A stretch of DNA of 14,764 nucleotides from Alphaproteobacteria bacterium (GTDB lineage Bacteria; Pseudomonadota; Alphaproteobacteria; Rhodospirillales; Rhodospirillaceae), in the NCBI GenBank assembly GCA_015228695.1, contig JADGDA010000036.1, positions 1-14,764 on the forward strand, written 5' to 3'. Each line of letters starts with the position of its first letter. Position 1 is the first letter of the stretch. Below, in pieces: positions 14,371-14,764 of the stretch. Under the pieces are notes generated by a model. The model was not told where the DNA came from. It was given only the letters and a program-made list of their open reading frames with translations, and searched no databases. Position numbers and translations under genes: made by a program.

Positions 14371-14764
14371 CGCGGAGCCAGCCGGCGCGGACTCCCGGCC
14401 ACGCCAGGGCCAGGGCCACCCCGACCCAGGCCAGGGCCTGATGGTTGTCCACCCCCTCCTGAACGAGCACGGCGGCGGCGGCCAGGGCCAGGACGGCTCC
14501 GAGCCAGGCTTCCTCGACCATCTCCCCGGCTTCCCGTGACGACGGGGGAAAGCGGAGGAATCCCAGCGCGGGAATCAGGAACACCGCGACGGGAAAGTCC
14601 CGGTATCGCGGATCGAACGCCAGCCCGAGAGTCGCCATGGTGGCGCCGAACAAGGCCAGCCCGCGCAGCCCGCCCAACGCCACCGCGCGGGCGTCTCCCC
14701 CGGCGAAGCCCCCCCGCGCCCAGGCGAGGCCATGATGAAGCGGCGCCGGGCTCGATCCCGGAGA
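14357..14764 (-). CDS. C-terminal part of a multi-pass membrane protein, partial
   Basis: The last 135 residues are visible; the frame stays open to the right edge, so the start is outside. The ATG-less GTG at 14683 is internal, not the start. There are about four hydrophobic segments (GLRGLALFGATMATLGLAF; VAVFLIPALGFL; AWLGAVLALAAAAVLV; ALAWVGVALALAWPG), linked by FDPRYRDFP and EGVDNHQAL. The FDPRYRDFP piece and short tail recall the membrane region of alphaproteobacterial beta-glucan synthase / GH17-like proteins, but this is memory-based and unverified. It converges on the small membrane protein with a 14-bp overlap of the two ends. Confidence 0.65.
   Translation of the reverse strand, partial: SPGSSPAPLHHGLAWARGGFAGGDARAVALGGLRGLALFGATMATLGLAFDPRYRDFPVAVFLIPALGFLRFPPSSREAGEMVEEAWLGAVLALAAAAVLVQEGVDNHQALAWVGVALALAWPGVRAGWLRVRSP

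Overview
The window is GC-rich, almost fully coding DNA. I infer an alphaproteobacterium, most likely of the Rhodospirillales (Magnetospirillum/Phaeospirillum-like). The inference rests on high GC with strongly GC-biased third codon positions, a ribbon-helix-helix protein of the type common in that class, a short LptM-like lipoprotein directly before lysA, and the style of the TPR/choline-kinase-like gene. The genus is a guess.

Left part (1-2325, minus strand): three genes read leftward. First comes a FemAB/GNAT-like acyl- or aminoacyl-transferase. Then, 17 bp on, a NodB-type polysaccharide deacetylase. Last is the N-terminal part of a protein that starts with a receiver-like domain lacking its phosphorylation residues. 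The first two look like an envelope or exopolysaccharide modification pair.

Middle-left (2326-4233, plus strand): a divergent control region with a 15-bp palindrome leads into a two-gene cassette joined by a GTGA start/stop overlap. The first gene encodes a 141-aa protein of unknown function. The second encodes a 434-aa protein whose C-terminal third resembles an ImmA/IrrE (M78) peptidase domain but has lost the HExxH zinc site. By eye the cassette is less GC-biased than its flanks. It sits between housekeeping genes and looks like accessory DNA. It is the best candidate for an undescribed system here (toxin-antitoxin, stress or defence are possible, but unproven).

Centre (4277-8991, plus strand): polA, encoding DNA polymerase I with all three domains and intact catalytic motifs, overlaps ygiQ, a radical SAM gene of the UPF0313 family, by a TTGA start/stop overlap.

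Right part (9007-13940, plus strand): an AT-rich promoter region, a small ribbon-helix-helix regulator, a 43-aa LptM-like lipoprotein, lysA (diaminopimelate decarboxylase), and 2 bp later a 993-aa three-part fusion of TPR repeats, a degenerate GT-B/heptosyltransferase-like domain and a choline/aminoglycoside-kinase-like domain. LptM, LysA and perhaps the fusion protein all concern the cell envelope (LPS export, meso-DAP/lysine supply, possible surface-glycan decoration).

Right edge (13941-14764): a small four-helix membrane protein on the plus strand meets, tail to tail with a 14-bp overlap, the C-terminal end of a multi-pass membrane protein on the minus strand that runs out of the window. 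No rRNA, tRNA, CRISPR array or insertion sequence was seen, and no stretch over 300 bp lacks a gene.
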